DNA of 64,000 nt from Hydrogenophaga borbori (GCF_003417535.1 NZ_QVLS01000006.1:248001-312000); one strand, 5' to 3'. Counted from the first letter of the stretch, positions 19,943 to 32,487 are shown. The notes: generated from the sequence alone by a model not told the origin. Numbers and translations are program-made.

Positions 19943-20862
19943 TGGTGGACGCGCCCAGCGACGCTGGCATCCGCGAACTCGACCTGCGGCTTGCCGACGG
20001 TCGCGTGGTGCGCGCCCGCGTGGCCTACACGAGCCAGGGGCCCGAGGACGCGCCGGCCTACCTGCTGCTGCACGGCTACACCGGCAGCCACTTCGCGCTC
20101 GACCCGAGCGGCCCCGCCGCCGACGCCGGCTGGGCCGCGGCCTGGGCCGGGCCCGGCAAGGCGCTGGACACGCGGCGCCACCGGGTGATCACCATGAACC
20201 TGCCCGGCTCGGCCTATGGCTCCGGCTGGGACGGCGCCGACCGCACCCACGCCAGCGTGGCGGCCATGGCCGACGCGGCCTGTGGCCTGCTCGACGCGCT
20301 GGGCATCGCGCGCCTCGGCGGCGTGATCGGTTATTCCTTCGGCGGCTACCTCGCCCTGCAGCTGCGCGCCGCGTGGCCCTCGCGCGTGCGGCGCGCGCTG
20401 GCCTTGTGCAGCGCGCGCCAGGGCCGGGGCTCGCTGGACGGCCTCGATGCCTTGCGCCGCCTGGACGACCCGGACAAGCGCTATGCCTTTCGCGTCGAGA
20501 CGCTGATGCGAAACGGCCTGACGCAATGGGCGCGCGACCAGGGACCGCAGGCGCTGGCGCGGGAACTCGGCCGCGTGCGGCAATGGGCGCAGGAGTTCAC
20601 GCCCGACGCGCTGTGGCGGCTGCGCGCCGCGGCCGCCACGTTCGCGCTGCCGGCCTGGCCCAGCGACACCACGGCGCTGCAGGCCGCGTCAGACGCGCTG
20701 TTTCCCCCGACCGCCGACCGCCCCGCGCGGGCGGCCACCGTGCCCACTCCCTATGGCCACCAGGGCCTGCTGCTCGACCCCGACCCCTGGGTCGAGCCGA
20801 TCGCCGCCTGGATCGATGGCCGCGACCTCTCTCATCCCACACACACAGGAGACACCCCATGA
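19942..20862 (+). CDS. Alpha/beta hydrolase (MetX-like)
   Basis: 306 aa, start overlapping the dioxygenase stop (TGATG). The nucleophile elbow GYSFGG is near residue 133. LLLHGYTGSHFAL is the oxyanion region and PYGHQGLLLDPD near the C-terminus provides the catalytic His. The overall arrangement resembles homoserine O-acetyltransferase-like hydrolases, but the operon context (dioxygenase plus Bug receptor) suggests hydrolysis of an ester or C-C bond in a catabolic pathway (inference). Confidence 0.85.
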   Translation: MVDAPSDAGIRELDLRLADGRVVRARVAYTSQGPEDAPAYLLLHGYTGSHFALDPSGPAADAGWAAAWAGPGKALDTRRHRVITMNLPGSAYGSGWDGADRTHASVAAMADAACGLLDALGIARLGGVIGYSFGGYLALQLRAAWPSRVRRALALCSARQGRGSLDGLDALRRLDDPDKRYAFRVETLMRNGLTQWARDQGPQALARELGRVRQWAQEFTPDALWRLRAAAATFALPAWPSDTTALQAASDALFPPTADRPARAATVPTPYGHQGLLLDPDPWVEPIAAWIDGRDLSHPTHTGDTP

Positions 20863-21836
20863 AACGCAAGACCTTTCTCGCCTCGCTGGCCGCTGGCCTG
20901 CTGCTGGGCAGCCACCTGGCCGCGCCGGCCTTCGCACAGGCCGCGAAATGGCCCAGCAAACCGGTGCGCCTGATCGTGGCCTACCCGCCCGGCGGCGCCA
21001 CGGACACGCAGGCGCGCCTGGTCGGCCAGAAGCTCTCGGAGCGCTGGGGCCAGCCCGTCATCGTCGAGAACCGGCCCGGTGGCAACACGGTCATCGCCAC
21101 CGATCTCGTCGCCAAGGCCGCGCCCGACGGCCACACCCTGCTGCTGACCGCGATGCCCTTCGCGCTCAACCCCTTCCTGCTCGACAAGCTGCCCTACGAC
21201 TCGGCCAAGGACCTCGCGCCCGTCACGGTGCTGGCGACCATCACCAACGTGCTGGTGGCGCACCCCTCGCTGGGCGTGAAGAACGTGCCCGAGCTGATCC
21301 AGAAGGCCAAGGCGGCGCCGGGCTCGATCAGCTTCGCCTCCACCGGCACGGCTGCCTCCACCCACCTCTCGGGAGAGCTCTTCGCCAGCATGGCCGATGT
21401 GTCGCTCACCCACGTTCCGTACAAGGGCAGCGCGCCCGCGCACCAGGACCTGCTGGGCGGGCGCGTGCCCATCATGTTCGACAACGGCGTGCTGCAGCAC
21501 ATCAAGGCCGGCAAGGTGGTGCCGCTGGGCGTCACCTCGGCCAAGCGCCTGCCCTGGCTGCCCGAGGTGCCTACCGTGGCCGAGCAAGGCCTGGCGGGTT
21601 ACGAGACGGAGGCCTGGTACGGCGTCTTCACCACCGGCGGCACGCCCGGCGCCGTGGTGCAGCAGATCGCGAGCGACGTGACCTGGGCCGTGCGTTCGCC
21701 CGACGTGACGCCCAAGCTGGAGGCCATTGGCGCCAGCGCGGGCGGCGGCACGCCCGAGGAGTTCCGACGCTACCTGGCCCGCGAGACCGAGCGCTGGGGC
21801 GCGCTCATCAAGAAGCGCGGCATCCGCATCGAGTGA
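20859..21836 (+). CDS. Bug-family tripartite tricarboxylate-type receptor
   Basis: Periplasmic receptor (325 aa) with a signal peptide to about residue 27 (APAFAQA). The mature start WPSKPVRLIVAYPPGGATDTQAR is the classic Bug ligand-binding segment, and VPYKGSAPAHQDLLGGRV is also typical. Start ATG overlaps the hydrolase stop (ATGA), with AGGAG 8 bp upstream. No TctA/TctB membrane genes are nearby, as is usual for orphan Bug receptors in Comamonadaceae and Bordetella. Confidence 0.95.
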   Translation: MKRKTFLASLAAGLLLGSHLAAPAFAQAAKWPSKPVRLIVAYPPGGATDTQARLVGQKLSERWGQPVIVENRPGGNTVIATDLVAKAAPDGHTLLLTAMPFALNPFLLDKLPYDSAKDLAPVTVLATITNVLVAHPSLGVKNVPELIQKAKAAPGSISFASTGTAASTHLSGELFASMADVSLTHVPYKGSAPAHQDLLGGRVPIMFDNGVLQHIKAGKVVPLGVTSAKRLPWLPEVPTVAEQGLAGYETEAWYGVFTTGGTPGAVVQQIASDVTWAVRSPDVTPKLEAIGASAGGGTPEEFRRYLARETERWGALIKKRGIRIE

Positions 21837-21897
21837 GCGCTCGGGGCGTTGGCGGCGCGGGGGTGATGGCCGATCATCGCCCCCGCAGGAGCCCGCC

Positions 21898-22320
21898 ATG
21901 AAACCCTACCTCTCCCTCATCACCCTGGCCGTCGCCGACCTCGAGCGCGCGCTGCGCTTCTACCGCGACGGCCTCGGCCTGCCCACCGAGGGCATCGTCG
22001 GCCAGGACATCGCGCACGGCGCCGTCGCGTTCTTCGACCTCCAGCCCGGCCTCAAGCTCGCGCTGTTCCCGCGCGAGAACCTGTGCCACGACGCCGGCAT
22101 CCCGCCCGGGCCGCCCAGCCCATCGAGCCTGAGCCTGGCCCACAACGTGGGCTCGCGAGAGGCGGTGGGTGCCGTGATGCGCGAGGCCGAGGCCGCCGGC
22201 GCGCGCATCGTGAAGCCCGCCCAGGACACCTTCTGGGGCGGCCACGCGGGCTACTTCATGGACCCGGATGGCCACCTGTGGGAGGTGGCCTGGAACCCGG
22301 CCTGGCCACTGCCGGCGTGA
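21898..22320 (+). CDS. VOC-superfamily (glyoxalase-like) protein
   Basis: 140 aa, one vicinal-oxygen-chelate domain of two beta-alpha-beta-beta-beta units: LSLITLAVADLERALRFYRDGLGLP at the start and GYFMDPDGHLWEVAWNP at the end, where the Glu is a metal ligand. CAGGAG precedes the ATG. Could be a glyoxalase-like enzyme or a resistance protein; substrate not recognisable. Confidence 0.88.
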   Translation: MKPYLSLITLAVADLERALRFYRDGLGLPTEGIVGQDIAHGAVAFFDLQPGLKLALFPRENLCHDAGIPPGPPSPSSLSLAHNVGSREAVGAVMREAEAAGARIVKPAQDTFWGGHAGYFMDPDGHLWEVAWNPAWPLPA

Positions 22321-22373
22321 GCGGCGCCGCTGGTCCATGATCGCGGTGTTTCCCCGCCCGAGGGCACCCCTCC

Positions 22374-23571
22374 ATGACCCCCATCATCCACAGCCTGCTC
22401 GACACCGACCTGTACAAGTTCTCGATGTGGCAGGCCCTGCTGCATCGACACCCCACCACCCAGGCCCGCTACAGCTTCGTCTGCCGCAACACCAGCGCCT
22501 ACCCGCTGGCCGAACTGGTGCCCGAGGTGGACCGCGAGCTGGACCACCTGTGCTCGCTGAGCTTCCAGCCCGACGAGCTCGCCTACCTGAGGGGCCTGCG
22601 CTACCTCACCTCCGACTTCGTCGACTTCCTGCGCATCTTCCGCTTCCAGCGCGAGTTCATCGAGGTGCGCGCTCAGGGCGATTCGCTGGACATCGTGGCC
22701 CGCGGCCCGCAGGTGCACGTCATGGCCTTCGAGATCTTCGTGCTGGCCATCGTCAACGAGCTGTACTTCCGCCGCTTCGACGCCACGGCCGCGCTGGCCG
22801 AAGGGCGCCGCCGCCTGGCCGGCAAGCTCGATCTGCTGCGCGATTTCGCGCGCGAACCCGAGCGCCGTCACCCCTTCGAACTGTCCGACTTCGGCGTGCG
22901 CCGCCGCTACAGCGGCGCCTGGCAGCGCGAGGTGGTGAGCACGCTGCGCGACGGGGCGCCGCGCTTCTTCAAGGGCACCTCCAACGTGCTGCTCGCCAAG
23001 GAGCTGGACCTGGCGCCCATCGGCACCATGGCGCACGAGTACCTGCAGACCTACCAGACCCTGGGCGTGCGCCTGCGCGACTTTCAGAAGGCCGCGCTGG
23101 AAGACTGGGTGCAGGAGTTCCGCGGCGACCTCGGCATCGCGCTCACCGACGTCATCACCATGGACGCCTTCCTGGCCGACTTCGACCTCTACTTCGCCAA
23201 GCTCTTCGACGGCCTGCGCCACGACTCGGGCGACCCCATCGAATGGGGCGAAAAGGCCCTGGCGCACTACGCGCGCCTGCGCATCGACCCGGCCACCAAG
23301 CGCCTGGTGTTCTCCGACGGCCTGGACCTGCGGCGCGCGCTGGCCATCTACCGCCACTTCGCCGACCGCGCGCAGATGGGCTTCGGCATCGGCACCCACC
23401 TCACCAACGACATGGGCCTGGAGCCGCTGAGCATCGTGATGAAGCTGCGCTCGGCCAATGGCCAGCCGGTGGCCAAGATCTCGGACACGCCGGGCAAGGC
23501 CCTGTGCGACGACGCCACCTTCCTGGCCTACCTGCGCCAGGTGTTCCAGGTGCCGGCCGGGGCGCCGGGCC

Positions 23572-23597
<26 letters not shown>
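22374..23597 (+). CDS. pncB: Nicotinate phosphoribosyltransferase
   Basis: NAD salvage enzyme (407 aa) making nicotinate mononucleotide from nicotinate, PRPP and ATP. Motifs: [16 protein letters not shown] at the N-terminus, and [23 protein letters not shown] containing the PRPP/phosphate site. Length is normal for PncB. Its 3' end overlaps the convergent ATPase gene by 26 bp. Confidence 0.97.
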
Positions 23598-26301
<2,704 letters not shown>

Positions 26302-26446
26302 TGCCACCGCAGGTCCTCCTGCCGGCATGTTCGCCCGGTGCGCGCGGCGCCGCATCCCCAAAGGCGAGCGCCGCGCACAGTCTTTGCGCCGCCGCGCCGC
26401 CATTGCGTTATTGGTCGCGGCCATATCACGTATCCGTATTTCCGAC

Positions 26447-26475
26447 TTGTCCCCGGCCGGGGTGGCTTCTAGTCT
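26447..26475 (+). promoter_or_regulatory. Candidate promoter of the Rieske oxygenase gene
   Basis: TTGTCC (26447-26452), 17-bp spacer, TAGTCT (26470-26475), 35 bp before the ATG. Fits a moderate sigma70 promoter; the region is shared with the divergent ATPase gene. Confidence 0.45.
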
Positions 26476-26510
26476 CCGTCGCCAATCGACACACAAGGCG
26501 GAGACAAGAC

Positions 26511-27725
26511 ATGAGCATCCCCATCCGGGCCGTGCCACTGGACGAGGGCACCGGCTACCAGCGCAAGCGCGTGTCCCACGATGGCCGGCTCACCGAGGTG
26601 GGCCGCGGCACGCCCATGGGCGAGTTGCTGCGCCGCTACTGGCACCCCGTGGGGCTGTCCTCGCACGCCACCGACACGCCGCGCGAGGTGCGCCTCCTCG
26701 GCGAGGACCTGGTGCTCTACCGCGACAAGAAAGGCCGCCCCGGCCTGCTGCACAACCGCTGCTGCCACCGGGGCACCACGCTCTACTACGGCCGCGTGGA
26801 GGAAGAAGGCATCCGCTGCTGCTACCACGGCTGGCTGTTCGACGCCGAAGGCCGCTGCCTGGACCAGCCCTGCGAGCCCGCAGGCGGCGCCGCGCACCGC
26901 GGCAAGGTGCGCCAGCCCTGGTACCCCGTGCAGGAGCGCTACGGCCTCATCTTTGCCTACATGGGGCCGCCCGAGCGAAAGCCCGTGCTGCCGCGCTACG
27001 ACGCGCTGGAGGAGCTCGATCCGGGAGAGTTCATTGACGTGGACGACACCAGCATCGGCAGCGGCGGTGGCGCGGTCGCACCCTGCAACTGGTTGCAGCA
27101 CTACGAGAACGTGATCGATCCGTTCCATGTGCCGATCCTGCACGGCAACTTCAGCGGCACGCAGTTCACGCCCACCATGAACCTCATGCCGCAGGTGAGG
27201 TTCGACCTCACCGAACGCGGCGTCAAGGTGTTCAGTACGCGCCAGCTCGACGGCGGCCAGGTGATGAAGCGCACCACCGAGGTGGTGCTGCCCACGCTGC
27301 GCGTGGTGCCCAACCCCTACGTGGGCAAGTACGGCAAGGTCGAGTCCATCGGCTGGACGGTGCCGATCGACGACACGCACTACCGCATCTACACCGCCGC
27401 GCGCGTGACGAAGAAGGGCGAGATCCTGCCGCGCGCGCCGGACGCCGCGACCCGCCCGCGCTGGGACCAGATGACACCCGAGCAGCGCCGCGACTTCCCC
27501 AACGACTGGGAGGCCCAGGTCGGCCAGGGCCCCATCACGCTGCACGGCGAGGAGCACCTGGCCACCACCGACCGTGGCATCGTCATGCTGCGCCGGCTGC
27601 TCGCGCGCCAGGTCGAGGCCGTCGAGCGCGGCGACGACCCTGTCGGCGTGCACTTCGACGAGGCATCGGCCTACGTCCGGCTCGAAGCGGGCCAGTACGT
27701 CGAGCCGGCCGAGCCGGCCAGGTGA
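26511..27725 (+). CDS. Rieske non-haem iron ring-hydroxylating oxygenase, large subunit
   Basis: 404 aa oxygenase. Rieske [2Fe-2S] ligands are C84-x-H86 and C103-x-x-H106, with 16 residues between the pairs as expected. The catalytic iron site is seen in NWLQHYENVIDPFHVPILHG, with H206 and H211. It resembles the phthalate/vanillate-type (single-subunit) oxygenases. No ferredoxin or reductase gene is adjacent, so electrons must come from elsewhere. The TRAP transporter genes that follow point to an aromatic carboxylate substrate (inference). Confidence 0.94.
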   Translation: MSIPIRAVPLDEGTGYQRKRVSHDGRLTEVGRGTPMGELLRRYWHPVGLSSHATDTPREVRLLGEDLVLYRDKKGRPGLLHNRCCHRGTTLYYGRVEEEGIRCCYHGWLFDAEGRCLDQPCEPAGGAAHRGKVRQPWYPVQERYGLIFAYMGPPERKPVLPRYDALEELDPGEFIDVDDTSIGSGGGAVAPCNWLQHYENVIDPFHVPILHGNFSGTQFTPTMNLMPQVRFDLTERGVKVFSTRQLDGGQVMKRTTEVVLPTLRVVPNPYVGKYGKVESIGWTVPIDDTHYRIYTAARVTKKGEILPRAPDAATRPRWDQMTPEQRRDFPNDWEAQVGQGPITLHGEEHLATTDRGIVMLRRLLARQVEAVERGDDPVGVHFDEASAYVRLEAGQYVEPAEPAR

Positions 27726-27775
27726 TCCCCGCGTTCCCGCCCCACCACAAGACACGACACGACAGGAGACAAGCC

Positions 27776-28834
27776 ATGCAACGACGCCAACTCATGGGGG
27801 CCGTGCTCGCGGCGGCCACCGCCTGCGCCGGCCTCATCGGCGCGAGCGCCGCCCACGCGCAGGGGCCGGTCACCTTGCGCTATGCCACCTTCCTGCCCCC
27901 AGGCGGCCTGTTCACCAAGGACGACGGCGTCATGGGCCGCTGGGCCAAGTCGGTGGAGGAGGCCTCGGGCGGCGAGGTGAAGATCCAGATCCTGCCAGGC
28001 GGCACCCTGGGCGCGGCGGGCCGCAACCCCGGCGCGCAGCTCAAGCTCGTCACCGACGGCATCGCCGACATCGCCTTCGTCATCCCGTCCACCACGCCGG
28101 GGCGTTTTCCCGACGACAACCTCTTCGGCCTGCCCGTGAGCGATAGCGCGGCCGAGGGCTCGCTCACTTTTTGGAAGCTGCACGAGCAGGGCCTGATGCG
28201 CGGCTACGACGACAAGTCTTTCTACATCATTGGCCTGCTGGTGAACCCGCCCAACGTGCTGCACACCAAGGGCCCGGTGAAGAAGGTGGAGGATCTGCGC
28301 GGCCTGCGCCTGCAGGCCAGCGGCGCCGAGCAGCAGGAGCTGATCCGCGCCCTGGGCGCGACACCGGTGGGCACGGTGTCCGTGCGCGAGGCGGCCGAGG
28401 CCATCAGCCGCGGCGTGGTCGACGGCACGCCCAAGGACTGGCTGGCCCTGCATTCCTTTCGCATCGCCGACGCCACCGCGCACCATGTGAACATTCCCAT
28501 GGGCGCCTCCACCATCATGTTCGCGCTCAACCGCGCCAAGTACGACAGCCTCTCGCCCAAGGCCCGCGCCGCCATCGACCGCTTCAGCGGCGAGCCCTTC
28601 GTGCGCATGGCCGGCAAGCTGTTCGACGAGTACACCGACGCCAAGCACAAGGAGACGGTGGACGACAAGAAGCGCCAGGTGATCACCCTGCCGCCCGAGG
28701 AGCGCGCGCGCTGGGACAAAGCCATGGGCACCGTGGTGCAGGACTGGCGCCAACGCGACGCCACCAACGAGCGCCTCTGGCAGGCCTTCACCAAGACCCG
28801 CGCGCAGGTGCGCGGCGAACTGGGCATGAAGTGA
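27776..28834 (+). CDS. dctP: TRAP transporter receptor (DctP family)
   Basis: Periplasmic receptor, 352 aa, with a signal peptide to about residue 28 (ASAAHA-QGP). The DctP fold is seen in TLRYATFLPPGGLFTKDDGVMGRWAKSVEE and in LRGLRLQASGAEQQELIRALGATPV (the conserved Arg region that binds a carboxylate). An ACAGGAGACA ribosome-binding site precedes the ATG, chosen over an in-frame ATG 54 bp upstream. Its membrane partners are 1.1 kb downstream, beyond an opposed LysR gene. Confidence 0.93.
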   Translation: MQRRQLMGAVLAAATACAGLIGASAAHAQGPVTLRYATFLPPGGLFTKDDGVMGRWAKSVEEASGGEVKIQILPGGTLGAAGRNPGAQLKLVTDGIADIAFVIPSTTPGRFPDDNLFGLPVSDSAAEGSLTFWKLHEQGLMRGYDDKSFYIIGLLVNPPNVLHTKGPVKKVEDLRGLRLQASGAEQQELIRALGATPVGTVSVREAAEAISRGVVDGTPKDWLALHSFRIADATAHHVNIPMGASTIMFALNRAKYDSLSPKARAAIDRFSGEPFVRMAGKLFDEYTDAKHKETVDDKKRQVITLPPEERARWDKAMGTVVQDWRQRDATNERLWQAFTKTRAQVRGELGMK

Positions 28835-28839
28835 TGGCC

Positions 28840-28857
28840 GCCGGGCGCGCGCCCGGC
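28840..28857. terminator. 18-bp perfect palindrome between dctP and the LysR gene
   Basis: GCCGGGCGCGCGCCCGGC is a perfect palindrome that nearly fills the 29-bp gap between two convergent stop codons. Possible bidirectional terminator; it lacks a U-tract. Confidence 0.45.
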
Positions 28858-28863
28858 GCCGGC

Positions 28864-29817
28864 TCAGGCCGCCAGGGGGGCGGCGGCTTCGGCGGCGGCG
28901 GCGTGCGCCACCTGCCGGATTTCCTCGCGCAGCCAGCGCAGGCCCGGGTCCTGCTCGGTGCCCCGGTCCCAGTACAGACAGGAGCGGTAGCCCTCCAGGT
29001 GCACCGGCAGCGGCAGGGTCTGCAGCCGATCGCCGAACAGGCGGGCCAGCCGCGCGGGGAACACCGAGATCATGTCGCTGCGCGAGATCACGTCGGCCGC
29101 CTGATCGAAGCTGGGCATGGACAGGCGCACCAGGCAGTGGCGCCCGTGCCGCGCCACGCTGTCCTCCAGCACGCTCTCGATGTTGGGGTAACGGAAACCG
29201 AAGAACACATGTGGCCATTGGCAGAACGCTTCCAGCGGGTCTTCGCTGCCCGTGAACCCGGGGTGCCCCTTGCGCGTGACGAGCACGAAATGCTCCTCGA
29301 ACAGCACGGCCGAGTTCAGGCCCGAGCGCATGCTCGGCTCGGGCGCGCAACCCAGGTCCACGTCGCCGCGGCGGATGCGCTCGAACAGCGTGTGAAACTG
29401 CGGCGGCTCCCAGGCGATGCGCACGCTCGCGTTGGTGGCGTGCAGCCGCGCCATCAGCGGCGCCAGGATCAGGCGGCTGCTGTAGTCGCTGCCCGCGATG
29501 CGGAAGATGCGGTCGGAACCCGTGGGGTCGAAGCTGTGGCCGTTCTCCAGCAGGCGGCCCATGCGCAGGAGCAGGTCGGCCACCGCATCGGCCATGGACA
29601 GCGCCAGCGGCGTGGGCGACACGCCATGGGGCGTGCGCTTGAACAGCGGGTCGCCAAAGGTGCGGCGCAGCTTGGCCAGCGAGCCGCTCACCGCCGGCTG
29701 GCTCAGGAACAGGCGCGCCGCCGCGCGCGACACGCTGCGCTCGCGCATCAGCGCGTCGAAGGTGCGCAGCATGCCGATGTCGAGGGCGCGCAGGTCGATG
29801 CGGGGGGGCTTGCTCAT
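28864..29817 (-). CDS. LysR-family transcriptional regulator
   Basis: 317 aa. The N-terminal helix-turn-helix is MLRTFDALMRERSVSRAAARLFLSQPAVSGSLAKLRRTFGDPLF, and the substrate-binding domain follows. It resembles NodD/PcpR-like LysR proteins with a PHGVSPTPLA motif. The frame extends further upstream but RIDLRALDIGML after the chosen ATG (29817) is the usual N-terminus. It sits within the TRAP operon on the other strand and is divergent from dctQ, so it probably regulates the Rieske/TRAP group. Confidence 0.92.
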   Translation of the reverse strand: MSKPPRIDLRALDIGMLRTFDALMRERSVSRAAARLFLSQPAVSGSLAKLRRTFGDPLFKRTPHGVSPTPLALSMADAVADLLLRMGRLLENGHSFDPTGSDRIFRIAGSDYSSRLILAPLMARLHATNASVRIAWEPPQFHTLFERIRRGDVDLGCAPEPSMRSGLNSAVLFEEHFVLVTRKGHPGFTGSEDPLEAFCQWPHVFFGFRYPNIESVLEDSVARHGRHCLVRLSMPSFDQAADVISRSDMISVFPARLARLFGDRLQTLPLPVHLEGYRSCLYWDRGTEQDPGLRWLREEIRQVAHAAAAEAAAPLAA

Positions 29818-29932
29818 GCGGGCGCTGTCGTGTGGACCGTCGTGAGGGAGCGGCGATTCTGGACCGGGACCCCCATCGAAGGGCATAGGGCGTGACCCTG
29901 CCATCGCCCCACCACAGAACAGGAGACACCCC

Positions 29933-30478
29933 ATGAACACCATCGACGCCGCGCTGCGCCGCTTCGCCTACCTGCTGGCGGCCGCCGGCCTGTGCCTGCT
30001 CTTTCTCAACGCCATCGCGACCGTGCTCGACGTGCTGGGCCGCACCCTGTTCGCCACGCCGATCGACCGGCTCAGCGACGTCTCGGGCCTGATCTACATC
30101 CTGGCCGCCGCCTGCTGCGTGCCCGCGGCCACCGCGCAGATGCGGCACATCACCATCAAGCCCTTCGAGGAGCGGCTCGCGCCGCGGCCCTACGCCGCCC
30201 TGGAGGGCCTGGCCGCGTTGCTGAAGCTGGCCGTGTGGGCGGTGCTGGCCTGGCAGCTCTGGGCCCACGCGGCCGAGATGGAGGCCACGCACCAGACCCT
30301 GTCGCAGCTGCGCGGCGTGCGGGTCGCGCCGTTCTGGACGTTCGTGGCGCTGGCCATGAGCTTCAACGCCCTGCTCGAAGCGCTCAACCTGCTGCGCTTC
30401 ACCCGGGTCGCGCTCGGCGCGATGCCGCCCGACACCGCGGCGCCCGCCGAATCCGCCGAGCCCGCCAACATGCTTTGA
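29933..30478 (+). CDS. dctQ: TRAP transporter small membrane subunit (DctQ)
   Basis: 181 aa with four hydrophobic segments. FLNAIATVLDVLGRTLFATPI near residues 25-45 and the later ITIKPFEERL are DctQ features. An ACAGGAGACACCCC ribosome-binding site is identical to that of the Bug gene at 20859. Followed 16 bp later by dctM. Confidence 0.93.
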   Translation: MNTIDAALRRFAYLLAAAGLCLLFLNAIATVLDVLGRTLFATPIDRLSDVSGLIYILAAACCVPAATAQMRHITIKPFEERLAPRPYAALEGLAALLKLAVWAVLAWQLWAHAAEMEATHQTLSQLRGVRVAPFWTFVALAMSFNALLEALNLLRFTRVALGAMPPDTAAPAESAEPANML

Positions 30479-30494
30479 GTCCAGGCCGCACACC

Positions 30495-31796
30495 ATGTCC
30501 TCCACCACCATCATCCTGTTCGGCTTCGTCGGCCTGTTCGCGCTCATCCTCCTGCAGGTGCCCATCGGCGTGGCCATGATGGTCTCGGGCGCCGCGGGTT
30601 TCGCCGCGATCGTGGGCGTGCAGCCCGCGCTCTCGATGTTCGGCGGCGAAGTCGCGTCGTCCTTTGCCAGCGCCGACCTCGCGCTGATCCCCATCTTCCT
30701 GCTGATGGGCAACTTCGCCAGCGCGGCCGGCCTGTCCACCGACCTCTACCGCCTGGCCGACGCCTTCGTGGGCCATCGCCGCGGTGGCCTGGCCCTGGCC
30801 ACCCTGGGCGGCTGCGCGGGCTTCGGCGCGCTGTGCGGCTCGTCGCTGGCCACCGTCGGCACCATGCACCGCGTGGCCTATCCCGAAATGCTGGCGCGCG
30901 GCTACCCGCCGCACTTCGCGGCCGGCACCATCGCCGTGGGCGGCACGCTGGGCATTCTGGTGCCGCCCTCCATCATCCTGGTGGTGTACTCGGTGCTGGC
31001 CGAAACCTTCGTCATCGACCTCTACATCGCCGCCCTGCTGCCCGCGCTGATGGCGGTGGCGTTTTACGGCGCGGCCGTGGTGCTGTACGGCATGACCCGC
31101 CGCGCCGCCATGCCGGCGGGGCCCCGCCTGAGCGGCGCCGAGCGGCTCGAGGCGGTGCGCCAGTCGCTGTTCGTCATCGCGCTCGCGGGCCTGGTCATCG
31201 GCGGCATCTACGCGGGCGTCTTCACCGCGCTGGAGGCGGCCTCGGTCGGCGCGGTGCTGTCCTTCGCCGCCTACCTGTGGCGGCGCGGCTGGCGGCGCGC
31301 CGAAGCCTTCAAGCTCATCGGCGACACCGCCTCCGTCACCGGCATGATCTACGTGATGGTGATCGGCGCTTCGGCGTTCAATTACTTCGTCACCGTCAGC
31401 GGCGTGGCCGACCTGTTCATGGCCGCCGTCAACGCCACCCACCTGCCGCCCTGGGGCGTGATCGCCCTCATCCTGGTGGTCTACATCGTGCTCGGAGCCT
31501 TCTTCGACGAAGTCGCCACCATGCTGATCACCCTGCCCTTCGTGCTGCCGCTGATCGTCTCCTGGGGGTACGACCCGCTGTGGTGGGGCATCGTCAACGT
31601 CACGGTCATCATGATCGGCCTGTTCTGCCCGCCCATTGGCCTGAACGTGATGGTGATGCACGGCCTGGTGCGCGACGTGCCCTTGCGCCGCATGTACCTG
31701 GGCGTGCTGCCCTTCCTGCTGGCCGATTTCCTGCGACTGGGCCTGCTGGTGGCCTTCCCGCTGATCGCCACCTGGTTGCCCGCGGCCCTGCGCTGA
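30495..31796 (+). CDS. dctM: TRAP transporter large membrane subunit (DctM)
   Basis: 433 aa, about 12 hydrophobic helices. Typical DctM motifs: LLQVPIGVAMMVSGAAGF, LIPIFLLMGNFASAAGLSTDLY, GTLGILVPPSIILVVYSVLAE, and VVYIVLGAFFDEVATMLITLP. Works with dctP (27776) and dctQ for Na+-driven uptake of an organic acid. Confidence 0.96.
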   Translation: MSSTTIILFGFVGLFALILLQVPIGVAMMVSGAAGFAAIVGVQPALSMFGGEVASSFASADLALIPIFLLMGNFASAAGLSTDLYRLADAFVGHRRGGLALATLGGCAGFGALCGSSLATVGTMHRVAYPEMLARGYPPHFAAGTIAVGGTLGILVPPSIILVVYSVLAETFVIDLYIAALLPALMAVAFYGAAVVLYGMTRRAAMPAGPRLSGAERLEAVRQSLFVIALAGLVIGGIYAGVFTALEAASVGAVLSFAAYLWRRGWRRAEAFKLIGDTASVTGMIYVMVIGASAFNYFVTVSGVADLFMAAVNATHLPPWGVIALILVVYIVLGAFFDEVATMLITLPFVLPLIVSWGYDPLWWGIVNVTVIMIGLFCPPIGLNVMVMHGLVRDVPLRRMYLGVLPFLLADFLRLGLLVAFPLIATWLPAALR

Positions 31797-31847
31797 GCGC
31801 GCGCGGCGCGCCACAATCGCGCCGTCCCCGTTCTTCGACGCCGCCCC

Positions 31848-32459
31848 ATGAGCCAGACCATCAACGGCCCCGATGGCCGCCCGCGCTGCCGCTGGTGCGC
31901 GGGCGCGCCCGAGTTCCTGCCCTACCACGACACCGAATGGGGCTTTCCGGTCGACGACGACCAGCGCCTGTTCGAGAAGCTCAGCCTGGAGGCGTTCCAG
32001 TCGGGCCTGAGTTGGCGCACCATCCTCGCCAAGCGCGAGAACTTTCGCGCCGCCTTCGAGGGCTTCGACTTCCACCGCGTGGCGCGCTTTGGCGAGCGCG
32101 ACGTCGAACGCCTGCTGGCCGACCAGGGCATCGTGCGGCACCGCGGCAAGATCGAGGCGGTGGTTCACAACGCGCGCTGCGCGCAGGAGATGGTGAAGGC
32201 CGAGGGCTCGCTCGCCGCCTATTTCTGGCGCCACGAACCCGGGCCCGGCGAACGGGTGCCACCCCAGAGTGTCTCCACCTCGGCCACGTCCATCGCGCTG
32301 TCCAAGGACCTGAAGCAGCGCGGATGGAAGTTCGTCGGCCCGACCACCGTTTATGCCTTCCTGCAGGCCATGGGCCTGATCAACGACCACGCCGAAGGCT
32401 GCGTGGTGCGGGCCTCGGTGGACCGGGCGCGCCGCGCCTTCCGTCGCCCCGGCCGCTGA
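31848..32459 (+). CDS. tag: DNA-3-methyladenine glycosylase I
   Basis: Base-excision repair glycosylase (203 aa) that removes 3-methyladenine. RCRWCAGAPEFLPYHDTEWGFPVDDDQRLFEKLSLEAFQSGLSWRTIL is the standard Tag N-terminus, with the first zinc-site Cys and His. The C-terminal GLINDHAEGCVV supplies the remaining zinc ligands (His and Cys). Length is normal. Stands alone. Confidence 0.96.
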   Translation: MSQTINGPDGRPRCRWCAGAPEFLPYHDTEWGFPVDDDQRLFEKLSLEAFQSGLSWRTILAKRENFRAAFEGFDFHRVARFGERDVERLLADQGIVRHRGKIEAVVHNARCAQEMVKAEGSLAAYFWRHEPGPGERVPPQSVSTSATSIALSKDLKQRGWKFVGPTTVYAFLQAMGLINDHAEGCVVRASVDRARRAFRRPGR

Positions 32460-32487
32460 GTTCCACGTCGCGACACGCGACACCACG

